Counted from the stretch's first letter, positions 46,290 to 59,343 are shown. The stretch: 64,000 nt of DNA from Monoplex corrugatus (GCA_030674185.1 JAPXFY010000013.1:48683464-48747463); one strand, 5' to 3'. Numbers and translations are program-made. The notes: a model not told the origin generated them from the sequence alone.

Positions 46290-46445
46290 AACAGGCCAAC
46301 AGCAGTGTGGGATTGAACTCGAGACATGAGATCTTGAATCCATGACTCTTATCAAAATAGCCAGCCAGTCCACATAAAAAAATGGCCCATGTGGATTAAA
46401 CCCATGACACTGTGGTGTCAGGCTATCTGAAATTTCATGTGTCCC
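46290..46445 (-). mobile_element. SINE family S2, antisense copy
   Basis: Minus strand reads 'gtcatggattcaagatctca' then 'tgtctcgagttcaatccc', matching the S2 body at 43535-43570, and a tRNA-like head 'cagtgtcatgggtttaatcc'. Confidence 0.5.
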
Positions 46446-47242
46446 AGTGTGTAACTTGGACTGCTTTTTTTGTCTTTCATGGATGATCTTTTATATAGAG
46501 ATGTTGTGGCTTTTGTATAAAAAGTTCCTGTAAATATGCTGTTGATTGAAATGTTATACTGGTTTAAATGCGACTGTGCTGTTGTAACACTGTATTACTT
46601 CTGCTTTGCTCAAAGTTTTATATTGTTTTGTTTCACTGCGTTATTGTATGTGCAATTCCAGATTATGTGACATATTTTTGCTTTTATAAAAAAAAAAATA
46701 TTAAGAGAAATTTTCAGGATGTTGTATTCCAGTAAGTTTGCAGTCATTATTTCCTGTTGTTATCATAAAGTTAATGTCATCGTAACGAGAATGATTCATA
46801 TTGCAATGTATGTATACAATAGACTGTAATGTGCATAAAGTGCTTTTCAGGTTAAAATAGAGAAAAGACTGGTGTATCGGTTTATATGTGTAGATAATGG
46901 GCTTACAGTCGATTTATGGTTTGTACATGTATGCGTAAATATATGTGTATAATGCTTGGTAGTACGAATTGATAATAATTTAATGGGAAAAACTTAGATA
47001 TTCTTCTTTTTAATGAGTCAAGAGTGCCTTAAAATCAATGATCTCTTTTAAGTACTGATCACATTATGAATCTTTGCAGTATTTATAAGTAACAGCTCTG
47101 AAATGCGGTACTTTTGTTCACAAGCCTTTGGCTGGTGCTTCAAAATTTTTAGCAGCCAAATTGATTGACCACACAACGGCAAAGTGCTGTTATGGGGTTT
47201 TATTTGCATAGGTTGATTGATTAGTTTGGTGGAAAAAACAAG

Positions 47243-47450
47243 GACAGCAATGGATTTATTCAGATTTTATATATCCCACTGAATCAGCAATGGATTTATT
47301 CAGATTTTATATATATCCCACTGAATCAGCAATGGATTTATTCAGATTTTATATATCCCACTGAATCAGCAATGGATTTATTCAGATTTTATATATCCCA
47401 CTGAATCAGCAATGGATTTATTCAGATTTTATATATCCCACTGAATATAG
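47243..47450 (+). repeat. 40-bp tandem repeat, five copies
   Basis: 'cagcaatggatttattcag' plus 'attttatatatcccactgaat'; one copy has an extra 'at'. Copies are almost identical, suggesting a recent expansion. Confidence 0.95.
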
Positions 47451-48388
<938 letters not shown>

Positions 48389-48890
48389 CAATGAGAAGAT
48401 AGCATACAGATTTGCGTGTACATTAGAGAAGCCGTAACTTTCAAAAAATGTGTAACAGTAAATTGATCTCTCGTTTTTGTCAACAGAATATATTAATTGA
48501 TTGATTGATTGATTGATTCATTCATTAATTCGTTCATTCATTCATTCATTCATTCATTCATTCATTTAATGTATTAATTGGTTTGTTTATTTATCTATTA
48601 TTTCATAATCCGTAATGATATATCGCCTATTTATAATATGTTAAATCTGAGTATATATATGCCATATAACTTATGTTTTTTTTTAGGTATAATATATATA
48701 TCCACTGTGTTCTGGAACGTCTTTATTCTGACTGAGGAGTGCTGTGCCTAATGTATTAGCTTTAGACATTTCATGTGGTAATCTGTGTCAATTTTGCTGC
48801 TGTATGTAACAGTGCCTGCATTGCAATTACATCATGATGGCATGTGTAATTTGACTTGTAGATTTATATATATATATATATACATTTCTT

Positions 48891-49082
48891 TTAACCTTTT
48901 GACTCCTGCAACCTATCCAACAACTGCAAAAACTTAACCCCTTGACTCCCTCACCCTATCTACCAGCTTCCTGCAAGAAGCTGGTGGATAGGATGAGGGA
49001 GTCAAGGGTGACGTTTTTGCTTTGCTATCATGGTTGACAATGCAAGATGCTGGTGGACAGGATGCGGGAGTCAAAGGGTTAA
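48891..49082. mobile_element. Nested palindromic TTAA-type MITE, copy 3
   Basis: TTAA at 48891-48894 and 49079-49082; inner hairpin centred at about 48975. Orientation is opposite to copies 1 and 2 (the 'atggttgacaatgcaagatg' arm is on the right). Confidence 0.8.
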
Positions 49083-49097
49083 TGCTCCCATTCTTCT

Positions 49098-49440
49098 CGG
49101 ATGTGTGTATGCATGTAGTTTTGCCCACACTTTCAGGTGATACATTGTTGCCTAGTCAGTGCACTCTGTTGGCATGCATGTTTCCATAAGACACCGTACA
49201 GTGACATGACTTACGGGATCTTAGATGTTCAGATCTTGTGTTCTGTGTGTGTATATAAATTTATATATGGAGGTGGTATATGAAAGAGGTTTAAGCATCA
49301 ACAAGTCTGCACACATGTTGATTTGGAAGAATGGAATGCTCTCAACCCTATACCCATCATGCAGGAGGTATCTAGGCAGGATTGAACTCCAGACCTTCTG
49401 ATTAGAAGTCTGATATCTGACCCACTTATCTTGATTGTCG
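49098..49440 (-). mobile_element. SINE family S1 copy f
   Basis: Body 'catgtttccataagacacc', 'cagtgacatgactta'. Minus-strand head with B-box-like GAGTTCAATCC and 'aggtatctaggcaggattg' wording shared with copy d. Confidence 0.6.
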
Positions 49441-49945
49441 AATTATACACATATATGTTATGACTTAAGTTGTAAAGTTATGAGGTATGTGTTTTTATAC
49501 AATTATTATGACTAAAGTTTAAAGTGATGAGGTGTTTTTATACATGTATATAACATATAGGCCTATATGACTTAATTTTTAAAGTCATGAGGTGTGTTTT
49601 TCCTAAATTATAATAGAATTAAGGTGTGTATTAGGACCAAATTATGTATTTGATATGGTTAATGATTTTAAATATATTGACTAAATTAAGCGCATGCAGT
49701 GTTATTTGGGTCTTAGAGTTTCTATTGTAACAAAATCACTTAGAAAGTGATGTGATATGACTCAAGCATTGATGTAAACTATATCATATACTGATAAAAG
49801 TGATGACTTATGTCGTTTGACTGATTTATATTCATGAATATGTACAGCAGCTGCATGAGAAAGTGATTTGTTAATGATGTGCTTACATACATATGAATAT
49901 GTATTTATTTATGAATATGTGCATCTGAGTGTTTTGTTTTATAAG
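49441..49945. other. AT-rich degenerate repeats
   Basis: Loose recurrences of 'atgacttaagttttaaagt' and 'atgaggtgtgtttttatac', resembling the degenerate satellite at 52940-54650. No gene. Confidence 0.4.
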
Positions 49946-49947
49946 TG

Positions 49948-50048
<101 letters not shown>

Positions 50049-50385
50049 TCATTGCAAGTGCCTCAAGCAAGAATTGATTTGTCATTTTATGAATTGACAT
50101 TGTTTTTATCAGTATAAGTTATTATCATGCCTGAGATAATTGACACAGTCATCTTTGATCTCATGATGTTTAGAAGTGGAGGGAAATGCAGCTCTCATTT
50201 TGTTTGTTTCGTTTTCCCATGATGTTTAGAAATGGAGGGAAATGCAGCTCTGTCATTATGTTTCTGAAAGAAAGAAACAACAGTTGTTTCATATCGACAA
50301 GTGCAGAGATCATTTTGTTTCAGAAAGAAAGAAACAAACAAAGATTGTTTTATATCGACCAGAGCAGAGAGAGAGAGAGTGTGTG

Positions 50386-50502
<117 letters not shown>

Positions 50503-51272
50503 TTTTTTCAGCTTTTTTGTGGGTGGATGTTTACCCAAATTTGATCAAACCTGTGGATTTTTAAGGAGTTGCAAAAGCATAGGTTTGGCAGACAACGCTC
50601 CCAAGGTCAAGGTCAAATGGACCAAAAATTAGCTTAAAATCAGCACATTTTAAAGAAAGTGTTAAAGAGCACTTTCTCAGGAGCTTCTGACAATATTTAA
50701 AATCTGTTTTCACAGTTGTGACAGCCTGTACCATTGTCCGCAATGCACATCAAATTTTATTTCAAGGTCACAGTGACCTTGAAAAGTACAAAATGTGATT
50801 TTATTTGATAATTTTGGTCCAGAAAAGGAGATTGAAGGAATAGGTTGACCATTTTGTTTGGTTTTTGTTTCTAACAGTTTTGATGGTGTGATCATTTCAT
50901 TTTGTTCTGGTATGATAAAAGCAGACTTTGTGCTGAAAATTTGTGCCAGTCTTGGTTATTTTATTCTTGTATCCTGGGTTCATATTTTCTGAATGCTGGC
51001 AGTTGCTTTAATTCTGAAATGATTACATGATAAGCATATAAACTATTACTGGTAATAAATTTTGGCCCACCACAACTGGGTATCAGGCTAATTTTCACTG
51101 TGAGAAAAGGCACCACAAGAAGAGAAGTTACTTAATGATTTGTTTAAAATAAACTGTATTTCCTTTTTGTCAGTGGATCTGCCATGTGAAATGCAGGCTG
51201 CTTTCTCTCAGGAGGGCATATTTTGTTCTTATTTCTGTATCAGTATGCGTGTGTTTCAGTTTACCTATAGAT

Positions 51273-51481
51273 CAGGGCTTAAAACGTTCCGCGTCTGGAT
51301 AGAATTCTGCGATTTCGGTTTGTCTAAAAAAAAAAAAAAAAAAAAAAAAAGGAGTAAGGCATCCATGATCGGCTTCCAAGCGTTCATAGCAACGGCGCTT
51401 AAGTTATGGTGCCTGATTTGCCCCCGGACCCCCCCCCCCCCTAGTTTCAGTGGTTTTTTCCTCCTCCTGTTTTAAGCCCTG
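51273..51481. mobile_element. hAT-like MITE, copy 2
   Basis: CAGGGCTTAAAAC / GTTTTAAGCCCTG perfect 13-bp inverted ends, flanked by exact ATAGAT repeats (51267-51272, 51482-51487). Internal sequence matches copy 1 ('gatttgcccccggaccccc', 'tttcagtggttttttcctcc') apart from expanded poly-A and poly-C runs. Confidence 0.85.
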
Positions 51482-51496
51482 ATAGATATATTCATA

Positions 51497-51626
51497 CAGG
51501 CTGGCTGGTTCTTTTGACAGTGCTGTGGACTTAAGATCTGATATCTCCAGTCCAGTCCCAGCCCGTAGCATTAAAAGCTGTGTATCTGTGTATCTTTTAT
51601 GTGTCCAGCATTCTGGTGGTGTCAGC
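51497..51626 (+). mobile_element. SINE family S2, 5' part of an interrupted copy
   Basis: Shares 'gctgtggacttaagatctg' and 'agcattctggtggtgtcag' with S2 at 43427. Cut at TTAA by the MITE that follows; its 3' part may be 52430-52570. Confidence 0.55.
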
Positions 51627-51858
51627 TTAACCCTCTGCTTCCCACAACCTGTCCATCAGCATCCTGCATTATCAACCATGCTGACAAAAAAAAAACTTCA
51701 CCCTTTGACTGCCTCACCCTATGCACCAGCTTCCTGCGGGAAGCTGGTGGATAAGGTGAGGCAGTCAAAGGGTGCAGGAAGCTGGTGGATAGGGTGAGGG
51801 AGTCAAAGGGTAAAGTTTTTGTATTTGATGGATAGGGATGCGGGAGTCAAAGGGTTAA
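51627..51858. mobile_element. Nested palindromic TTAA-type MITE, copy 4
   Basis: TTAA at 51627-51630 and 51855-51858. The right inner arm is duplicated ('gaagctggtggat' twice), making this copy longer than the others. Confidence 0.8.
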
Positions 51859-51859
51859 T

Positions 51860-52425
51860 GTTTCATAGGTCCAGTATAGGTTTCATAGGTTTCAGTATAA
51901 ATAGCATCCCCACCTCTGGAAATTCTGTGCTAGAAATTTCCTCTTTTCTGTCACTCTCTTTGTTTCTGCCTTGTTCCTTTGCCTTCTGTCATTTCTTCCT
52001 ATCATTTTCTGCATTGCTGGTCCATTCACCTGTATGTGTTCGATAAAGTCTTGATAATTGGGTAGGCCTACATGTATTTAATGCAATTTTGGCTCTAGGG
52101 AGGCGAGATGTGCGAAAGCAGTTTTAGGTAATTTAGGCCCGTTTTTTTAAAATGTTTTGGTGTCCCTAGGTGTGGTTAAATCAGTATTCAGGTGTGTTTT
52201 TTTTAAATCCCCTGTGCGATAAATTGAATGGAGTGGTCAACGCCGGGGGCATGTCCTTAGATTATACGCACCAATGCATTGATATATAATATATGTGCTT
52301 GCTTTTCTTTTCTTTTTCTTTTTTCCTCTTGAAGTTTTGTATGTTTTGAAGTGGTAATAGCCCTGATATGGCTCTACACAATCGGCTGGGCTTTAAACAA
52401 CAATAACTATAACTACAACTATAAG
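51860..52425 (+). repeat. Dispersed repeat family R, copy 2
   Basis: Collinear with 18240-18850; 3' end 'agccctgatatggctctac' and 'ggctgggctttaaacaac' shared with the LINE at 7322-7724. Confidence 0.7.
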
Positions 52426-52429
52426 TATA

Positions 52430-52570
52430 ACCCTGCCAGTACGTAGGGTTTTGTGCAGGCTCAAGGAGTCTGCCAGATAGTTTTGGTAGATTTGAGTGGA
52501 GTGCATATGGAATTGTCCTAGTGTGAGGAAATCCCTGTTTAACAAACTCCAAACTGCTGTATGAAAGTGG
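52430..52570 (+). mobile_element. SINE family S2, 3' part
   Basis: 'aaggagtctgccagatagtt' ... 'gagtggagtgcatatggaat' matches 43690-43745. Probably the continuation of 51497-51626 across later insertions. Confidence 0.5.
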
Positions 52571-52621
52571 ATTTTGCTGTATAATTTTTGTGACTGAAAA
52601 CTCCTTGTGGCCAAAGGGTTT

Positions 52622-52789
52622 TTAACCATTTGACTCCCGCACCCTATCCACTAACTGCAAAACCTTAACCCTTTGACTCCTTCATTCTATCCACCAGCTT
52701 GAGGGAATCAAAGGGTTAAGTTTTTGCTTTGCTAGCATGGTTGGCAAAGCAGGATGTAGGTGGACAGGGTGCAGGAGTAAAAGGGTTAA
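52622..52789. mobile_element. Nested palindromic TTAA-type MITE, copy 5
   Basis: TTAA at 52622-52625 and 52786-52789. Same orientation as copy 3; the tip of the inner hairpin is deleted. Confidence 0.8.
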
Positions 52790-52939
52790 CATGCGCTGAG
52801 ATTTATTCAGTTCGATGTTGCGTGTACAGAATTCTGTCAGCCAGGCTCGAACCTGTGCTTTCAGACTGGAGGATGGGAACTCTACCTCTATGTCAACCAG
52901 GCCTCTAAATGCTGTTGTAAATGTATGTATTTTAAATAT

Positions 52940-53285
52940 TTCTTCACTATTAAGATATGCACACTGAGAATAATTATCCAGCTAATGCAGGGCATATTGT
53001 GACTACTATAACTAAATTATTAAAATATGCACACTGAGAATGATTATCCAGCTAATGCAGTGTGTGTATTGTGACTATAACTAAATTATTAAAATATGCA
53101 CACTGAGAATGATTATCCAGCTAATGCAGTGTGTGTATTGTAACTATAACTAAATTATTAAAATATGCACACTGAGAATGATTATCCAGCTAATGCAGTG
53201 TGTATTGTGACTATAACTAAATTATTAAAATATGCGCAATGAGAATAATTATTCAGCTAATGCTGTGCGTATTATGACTAAATTA
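52940..53285 (+). repeat. About 68-bp tandem array, five copies
   Basis: 'aaaatatgcacactgagaat' ... 'gattatccagctaatgcagt' ... 'tgactataactaaattatt' repeats at about 52949, 53020, 53088, 53157 and 53224. A much more degenerate continuation ('gactaaattattgaggta') reaches about 54650. Confidence 0.9.
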
Positions 53286-53911
53286 TTTTAAAAAGAAGAG
53301 AGAAAAAAAAAGTATTTTAATTGCTTAAGTTTGTATGTGTTTTTATGACTAAATTATGGAGGCATTGCATGGCAGCTAAATTATTGAAGTGTGCATACTG
53401 CGACTATATTATCCAAGTAATGCAATGCATATTTTAACTAAATCATGTTAGAATAAGACGTGTGTGTTGTAGCAAAAGTTTGCATGTGTTTTGCAAATAA
53501 ACTATTGAAATTTGCATATTGTGACTAAATTAAATTATTGAGGGATGCCTATTGTAATAAAATTATTGAGGTAATGTGGTATGTACTTTGATTAAATTAT
53601 GTCAGACAGATGCATGTATTGCAGCTTAAGTTGGTGTGTGGTTTGCAGCTGAATCATTTAGGTATGCCATAATGTGTGTTGTAACTAAATTATCCAGGCA
53701 GTGAAGTGTGTAATGTGACTAAATTATCTCAATATAGAAATTGTATATTGCTGCTAAAGGTATGTATCTATTATAATTAAAAACTAACATACATGATACA
53801 AGACACAATATACTTTATTGCCAAAGTAAAAGAACAGATATTGAGGCATACATAGTGACTAAATCTACGGTATTGAGGTATACATGTATTGTGACTATAA
53901 ACTATGGTATT

Positions 53912-54250
<339 letters not shown>

Positions 54251-55230
54251 TCTCTCTGTGTGTGTATGCATCTGTATATATATCAGTTGAGACTAAAAAG
54301 TATACATGTATCAAGCCTAAAAAGTTAAGATATGTTGTTAATAGAACCCAAGTAATTGAGGTATGTATATTGGGACAAAAAACTAAGTTATTGAGACATG
54401 CATATTGCATATTTGTTGGGACTAAAAACCAAGTTCTTGAGGTACATATGTAAAGCGAAGTTATCAAGGTATCTATATTGGATGTACATTTTGACTAAAA
54501 GATTACTGGATGTACACTTTGACTAAAAGCTAAGTTATTGAGATGTGTATATAACTATATTTTACTAAATTATCCAGATAAAACGGTGCCACTGAATTAT
54601 GTCAGTGAAGACATGTGTATTGCAGAGAAAGTTGCTTGTGTTTTGTGACTAAATATGACATACTGATACTGGATAAAGCGTGTGTATTGTGAATAAATGT
54701 GCTTACTATTGAAAATGGCTCTTCAGTGAGAATTGCTTTCTGTATGTGTACGTATATGTGTGCTCTTAAAAAGTAAAATGTGAGTGCTTGCGTGTGTGCA
54801 CACTGAAATGTGTGTGTGTGTGTGTGTATGTGTGTGTGTGTGTGATCATGAATGTTTTTACAGACGCATCGAACACTTACCAAGATGGTTATACAACGAG
54901 CTGCCCTCTGCAGGGTTGAAGCTCTTTTTGTCCAGCATTTATCATTGCGGGTGGTTCAAGGTCTTGACCAGCTTTTGCCTAAAGCTTAGTGTGCTATTAA
55001 ATTCAGTATGTATACTGGGACCGCACAGTCCAATGTCATTGCTATCTACTTCACCAACGTGTCTTTAAGGACGATACTTAACTTCTGAGCCAACACCACA
55101 AGGAATGACCGCAGGGAAAGACCTGTTCGCTGCTTTGGAAGACGGCAAACTTGGGACCCGTTCGGTGCATGTCAAATCTTGCTGAACAGCAAAATGGGTT
55201 GTGTCTGCAGCAACATGCATGGCCACTTTC
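54251..55230. other. No gene recognised
   Basis: Degenerate AT-rich satellite remnants to about 54650, a short TG run at about 54808-54843, then roughly 380 bp of GC-balanced sequence of unknown origin, possibly the body of a tRNA-derived SINE whose head is at 55308. Confidence 0.35.
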
Positions 55231-55239
55231 GCAGCCGTT

Positions 55240-55308
55240 TAAACAACCCCTGACGACCTCCGCGTTATCAGCACGACGCTCTAACCAACTGAACTGAGCT
55301 AATGGGCC
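55240..55308 (-). pseudogene. tRNA-Ile-like sequence (anticodon-loop GAT), degraded
   Basis: Minus strand from 55308: GGCCCATTAGCTCAGTTCAG, then TTGGTTAGAGCG, anticodon loop CTGATAA and AACGCGGAGGTCGT. It has a 4-nt duplication in the D-loop region and no intact T arm, so it is a pseudogene or SINE head, not a functional tRNA. Confidence 0.5.
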
Positions 55309-55377
55309 TCTCTCTCTTTCTCACAGACACACACACACACACACCACCACCACCACCAAGAACAACAACAACAAGAC

Positions 55378-55450
55378 CGCCCATTGTGGTGCTCGAACCC
55401 ACGACCCTGGGATTAAGAGTCCCATGCTCTACCGACTGAGGTAACCGGGC
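55378..55450 (-). tRNA. tRNA-Lys(CUU)-like, 73 nt, probably pseudogene
   Basis: Minus strand 55450-55378 has the full cloverleaf order: acceptor GCCCGGT, D arm CCTC/GAGC, anticodon arm TGGGA-CTCTTAA-TCCCA, variable GGGTC, T arm GTGGG-TTCGAGC-ACCAC, discriminator G. It is very close to the conserved animal tRNA-Lys(CUU). However, three stems each have a mismatch (6-67 G-A, 10-25 C-C, 53-61 G-A), and the 10 G-to-C change also hits the A box. Could be a recently decayed gene or a tRNA-Lys-derived repeat. Confidence 0.6.
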
Positions 55451-55459
55451 TTCTTGAAC

Positions 55460-56122
55460 AGGACAGTTTGTAGGTAGTGACTAAACTCATGTCCATCATC
55501 ATGACAGCTCTCAGATAATCTAGATCTAGATTCTCCTGAAAGACTCCATATATAAGAAAGTCTCGTAGTTTCAGCTCATTGTGTTCATCCCTCTCACACA
55601 GTAGGCTATATGGGAACGGTAAGAGACAGGGACAGACTCACGATACTGAATAATTTGTAGTGTCAGTGCACGAAAAGCTGAATACGTTATTTTCCAAATC
55701 CCAACTGCCAAGCACGAAGAAGGGACATTACTCCAATTGACTCGCGTGCCTTATATTTAGTAGTGATGTCCCTCGTTTTGCATAATAAAAAATGCGTCTT
55801 TGTCCAAAGATTAAACAGTAAACGGCGTCATTCATAAGTGGTCAAGAACAAGGAAACGCTTGATTTCATGGTAGGTGATTATGATGCTTCGTTTGTGTTT
55901 CAGTAATTATGTTCGGTCAGTGTTCGTGTGTGGTTAGTGAGTCGGCTAAGTGAGTAAGTCACAAGTGAGAAACTCTTGTGTTCAAACAGCTAACTAAACG
56001 TCAGCAGAGCAGAAACTGAGAAACTCTGAAAGGTTAAAACAGTGGAACAGAACTGTCAGAAGAGCCTGAACTGAAACCTGGATCACGAGCCTGACCGGGA
56101 TTCATTTGGTTGGTACATATAA
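55460..56122. other. Unassigned sequence
   Basis: No recognisable coding region or repeat. Confidence 0.35.
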
Positions 56123-56174
56123 ATTCTCTCTCTCTCTCTCTCTCTCGTTTCTCTTCAATTTACGAGTAAATATT

Positions 56175-56225
<51 letters not shown>
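56123..56225. repeat. (CT)n microsatellites
   Basis: Two CT runs, about 56128-56148 and 56179-56223. Confidence 0.95.
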
Positions 56226-56227
<2 letters not shown>

Positions 56228-56359
56228 GCCTCTCTCTGTCTCGCTCTCTTGACCTTATTGAAGTTATTGACCCCAGAACACTTCTCTCAATACTGAAACG
56301 TCTATCTAATTCTAAATAATAACCCATGTATCCTTCCTTTCTTCCAGTCATACCATAAA

Positions 56360-56550
56360 ATTAAAGAAAGGATACAAAGTATATGCTTATGATAGGCTCT
56401 CTTTTGAAGGAAGGGTGTCATTTGGTGTACCATAAGGATCAATCCAAGGTCCTATCTTATTCAGTATCTACGTCAATAACTTACTTTTGTGCATTACATC
56501 AAACTCGGTTGACTGTCATATACTTGCTGACAACAATACTCTTTAACAGA
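56360..56550 (+). pseudogene. Reverse transcriptase fragment of a LINE
   Basis: Frame through 56413: RVSFGVP-stop-GSIQGPILFSIYVNNL and then CHILADNNTL. This is the GVPQGSxLGPxLFxxYxxDL...FADDxxL block of non-LTR reverse transcriptases, with Q changed to TAA and the catalytic ADD read as ADN, so it is dead. Confidence 0.8.
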
Positions 56551-56916
56551 TTTAACATTAGTATTATAAGATATAATTTATAAAACTCCAGTCGTGTCCC
56601 AAGCGGGGAACATCAGGATGCAGTGACTGCTGGTGGTCGTGACGCATCCTCCTCCACCAGAGCCATCCTCCGCCATTGGTATGAAGAAAACAGGTAATCG
56701 TGACTGAGTGACTAAGATGTAAATCTGAGAATTTTTTTAATTGAATAACAAGACACAAAATATTTATATAAACATAGAATAAACAACAACACTGGAACAA
56801 ACAACAACAAATGCAAACAGACAAGAAACATAATAAAATAATCACACTAAAAGTATGTCAAAACAACTGGGCATACAGTAGCACAAAATGAGGAACAGTA
56901 GAATCATCCTCATCAT

Positions 56917-57090
56917 CAGGTGCCCTGCCGCATGGCGTTGGCGATCATGGACTTCCATCTGCCTCTATCTCTCGTTGCCCCTAGCGTCTCCCCCACCCTC
57001 CCTGTCCCCAGCCACTCTGCAAGTCCGTCCAGCATTTTCTCCCTGGGTCTACCCGGTGCTCTCTTTCCCTCCAGCTTTCCCGTTGTGACC
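56917..57090 (-). mobile_element. RTE-like LINE 3' end fragment
   Basis: Minus frame VTTGKLEGKRAPGRPREKML, DGLAEWLGTGRVGETLGATR, GRWKSMIANAMRQGT with stop, then (ATG)n tail (plus 'catcatcatc'). Nearly identical to 61840-62006. Confidence 0.88.
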
Positions 57091-57334
57091 AAGTAGAATA
57101 AGTAACAAAAACACTCAAATATAAACGTAAGCAACAAGCAATACACATTGGTGCACACCAGCTTTACCACCAAACCAATCACATTGATGCCAATACATAT
57201 GTGTACACATGTGCGCGCGCGCGCGCGCACACACACACACGGACATACACACACGTGTGCATACAAGTGCGCACACATGTATACACAGATACAGATGCAC
57301 ATCTGGTTTTGACCACAGATCTTTCCCTAAATGA

Positions 57335-57336
57335 CT

Positions 57337-57388
<52 letters not shown>

Positions 57389-57407
57389 CGTGTGCGCGTG
57401 TGTGTGC

Positions 57408-57440
<33 letters not shown>
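57335..57440. repeat. (TG)n microsatellite, interrupted
   Basis: TG run with CG-rich centre; another CG/CA-rich block lies at 57210-57290. Confidence 0.95.
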
Positions 57441-57444
<4 letters not shown>

Positions 57445-58260
57445 GTTGGGTCTGTCTGAATTGGTTGTAATAATTTGACATTGCAGTAAAGTGTAATGAT
57501 TTCAATCATTCATGATTTCACATTTCACATCATCATCATCAGTGTAAGTATAAATGTATGAATGACAAAAAATCTTTCAACTATCCTTAATGCGGGCACT
57601 ATGACTCAGAGAGTGTGTCATTATCATTATCATGTCACATGTGCGTGTGTGCGTGTGTTTCGTTGGAACTGTTTGCATCTGTTCCTTTGAAAACTGTCAA
57701 TAGTACCAAAAAGAATATGCTTCATACGTCTGTCAGCATCTGCTCTTGGCTAAGATCTGGGAAGGGCTCTCATCACCCATGAACGTTCTGAGGCAACGCC
57801 GATGAAAACGAAACTAAATCGATCGCGAGAACGCCATCGAAAGCTACGGAACTGTGAGTAGCGATTTTTACACTGTTGGGAGACCTTGTTCTTCAAAATC
57901 GGTAGCATTATGAAACTAAATCGCTGTAAGTTTTTGGCTTCTATGGTCAGAGAAGTTGTAGTTGGCCATGTCTCCTGTCGCTCCGCTTGATTTGAAGCGA
58001 GATCGCTGCGATATGCGTTCAGCCGTTTGGTCATCTTGAATGTATGGGCAGGCTGTGGCGACTTCCATTCGAACTTATGGTTCAGATGGGCGCTGAGCCT
58101 GTTGTGGCTGGCGTGAAGTCTCGGATGGGAAATAAAGAGTAAGCTCTATTATGCCGTCTCTCACCAAAAATGAAAGACATGCCGTTTTCATGAAATTGTC
58201 CCTAGCTGTCTAGCCTTGTGAAAGCTAATTCTCACATTCTGTAAAGTTTCATTCCGGCCC
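57441..58260. other. CpG-containing unassigned region
   Basis: About 57740-58130 is unusually rich in CG compared with its surroundings and has an open minus frame at 57750-58034 (MTKRLNAYRSDLASNQAERQ...), not recognised. It might be a promoter-proximal exon of a minus-strand gene or an unlisted repeat. Confidence 0.3.
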
Positions 58261-58640
58261 TGCTTTCCTCTGTCTTTCTTTCTGTCTCTCTGTCTGTCTC
58301 TCTCTGTGTCTGTCGATTTGTTGTCTGTCTTCCTCTCTGTATCTGTCTGTCTCTCCCCCTCCTTCCCTTGTTTGTCTTTGTCTCTCTCTGTCGATCTATC
58401 TGTCTCCCTCTTTCTCTCTCTTTCTGTCTGCCTCTTTCCCTATCTCCCTTGTTTCTCTGTCTGCCTGTCTGACTTCCCCTCCCCCCGCTCCCTTGTCTTC
58501 TGTCTTGTTTCTGTCTGACTCTCTTTGAGTGTCGATCTGTCTCACTGTCTGTCTGTCTCCTCTCTCTATGTCTGTCTATCTCTGTCTGTGTGTCTGTCTC
58601 TCTTTCCCCCTCTGTCTCTTTCTCTCTTTGTGGACGGCAA
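58260..58640 (+). repeat. Degenerate (TCTG/TCTC)n pyrimidine tract
   Basis: CT/TG-rich sequence like that at 27835-28475. Open frames are compositional. Confidence 0.85.
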
Positions 58641-58669
58641 ATCCTATGTGTAGTCGATTATGCAAATGA

Positions 58670-59005
58670 ACCTTTACACGAATGTCCGTTTTCGTTTTGT
58701 CAACCATTAAGACATGTGTACATGTTGGGTGTTTTCCGTATTTCCATATAGGTCTTAGGGCTCTTGTAAGGCTTACAGGATACTCAAAGTACATTTGATG
58801 TGCAGCGTGCGTATCTCTCTATCTGTCAGTCTCACTCCTTCCCTCCCCCTCTGTCTGTCATTAATGGACATTGGGCGCTAGCAGTTCTGTATGTAAGCAG
58901 ACCTGGAAGAAACCTCCACCAGATGGTACCCAAGGAGATTCGAACATTGTACCTTCCATTTTGACGACAAGCGTCCTAACCACTGGACTGTCACGCCCGT
59001 CTGCC
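58670..59005 (-). mobile_element. SINE family S1 copy g
   Basis: Minus-strand head GGGCGTGACAGTCCAGTGG, TTAGGACGC (A-box-like) and TGTTCGAATCTCC (B-box-like) is the clearest tRNA-like head of the family; body phrases continue to about 58670. Confidence 0.6.
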
Positions 59006-59247
59006 CTGCTTCCAGAGTGAATTAATTTGGTTCCAACTGATTCTTTCATTCCTGGGATAACTAAACACCTCTCTGTTCCTGGAATCACTGAAGATTTTTG
59101 AATGATCGTCTGTTTTAATCTCTCTCTCTCACTCCATCTGTCTGTCTGTCTGTCTCTGTGTCTCTGTTTCTGTGTGTGTCTCTCTCTCCCTCTCTCTCTG
59201 TATCTCTGTTTCTCTGTCTCTCTCTCACGCACACTCACACATCACAA

Positions 59248-59340
<93 letters not shown>
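59248..59340. repeat. (CA)n microsatellite
   Basis: Uninterrupted CA run of about 92 bp, with CT-rich sequence upstream. Confidence 0.97.

Positions 59341-59343
<3 letters not shown>

Noticed and set aside
54784..55068. 94-codon plus frame near a (TG)n run
   Set aside because: Starts inside repeat-derived sequence and has no recognisable family; probably SINE body.
57750..58034. 95-codon minus frame in a CpG-richer patch
   Set aside because: No recognisable domain, and the frame has no supported partner exons; kept only as an unassigned region.
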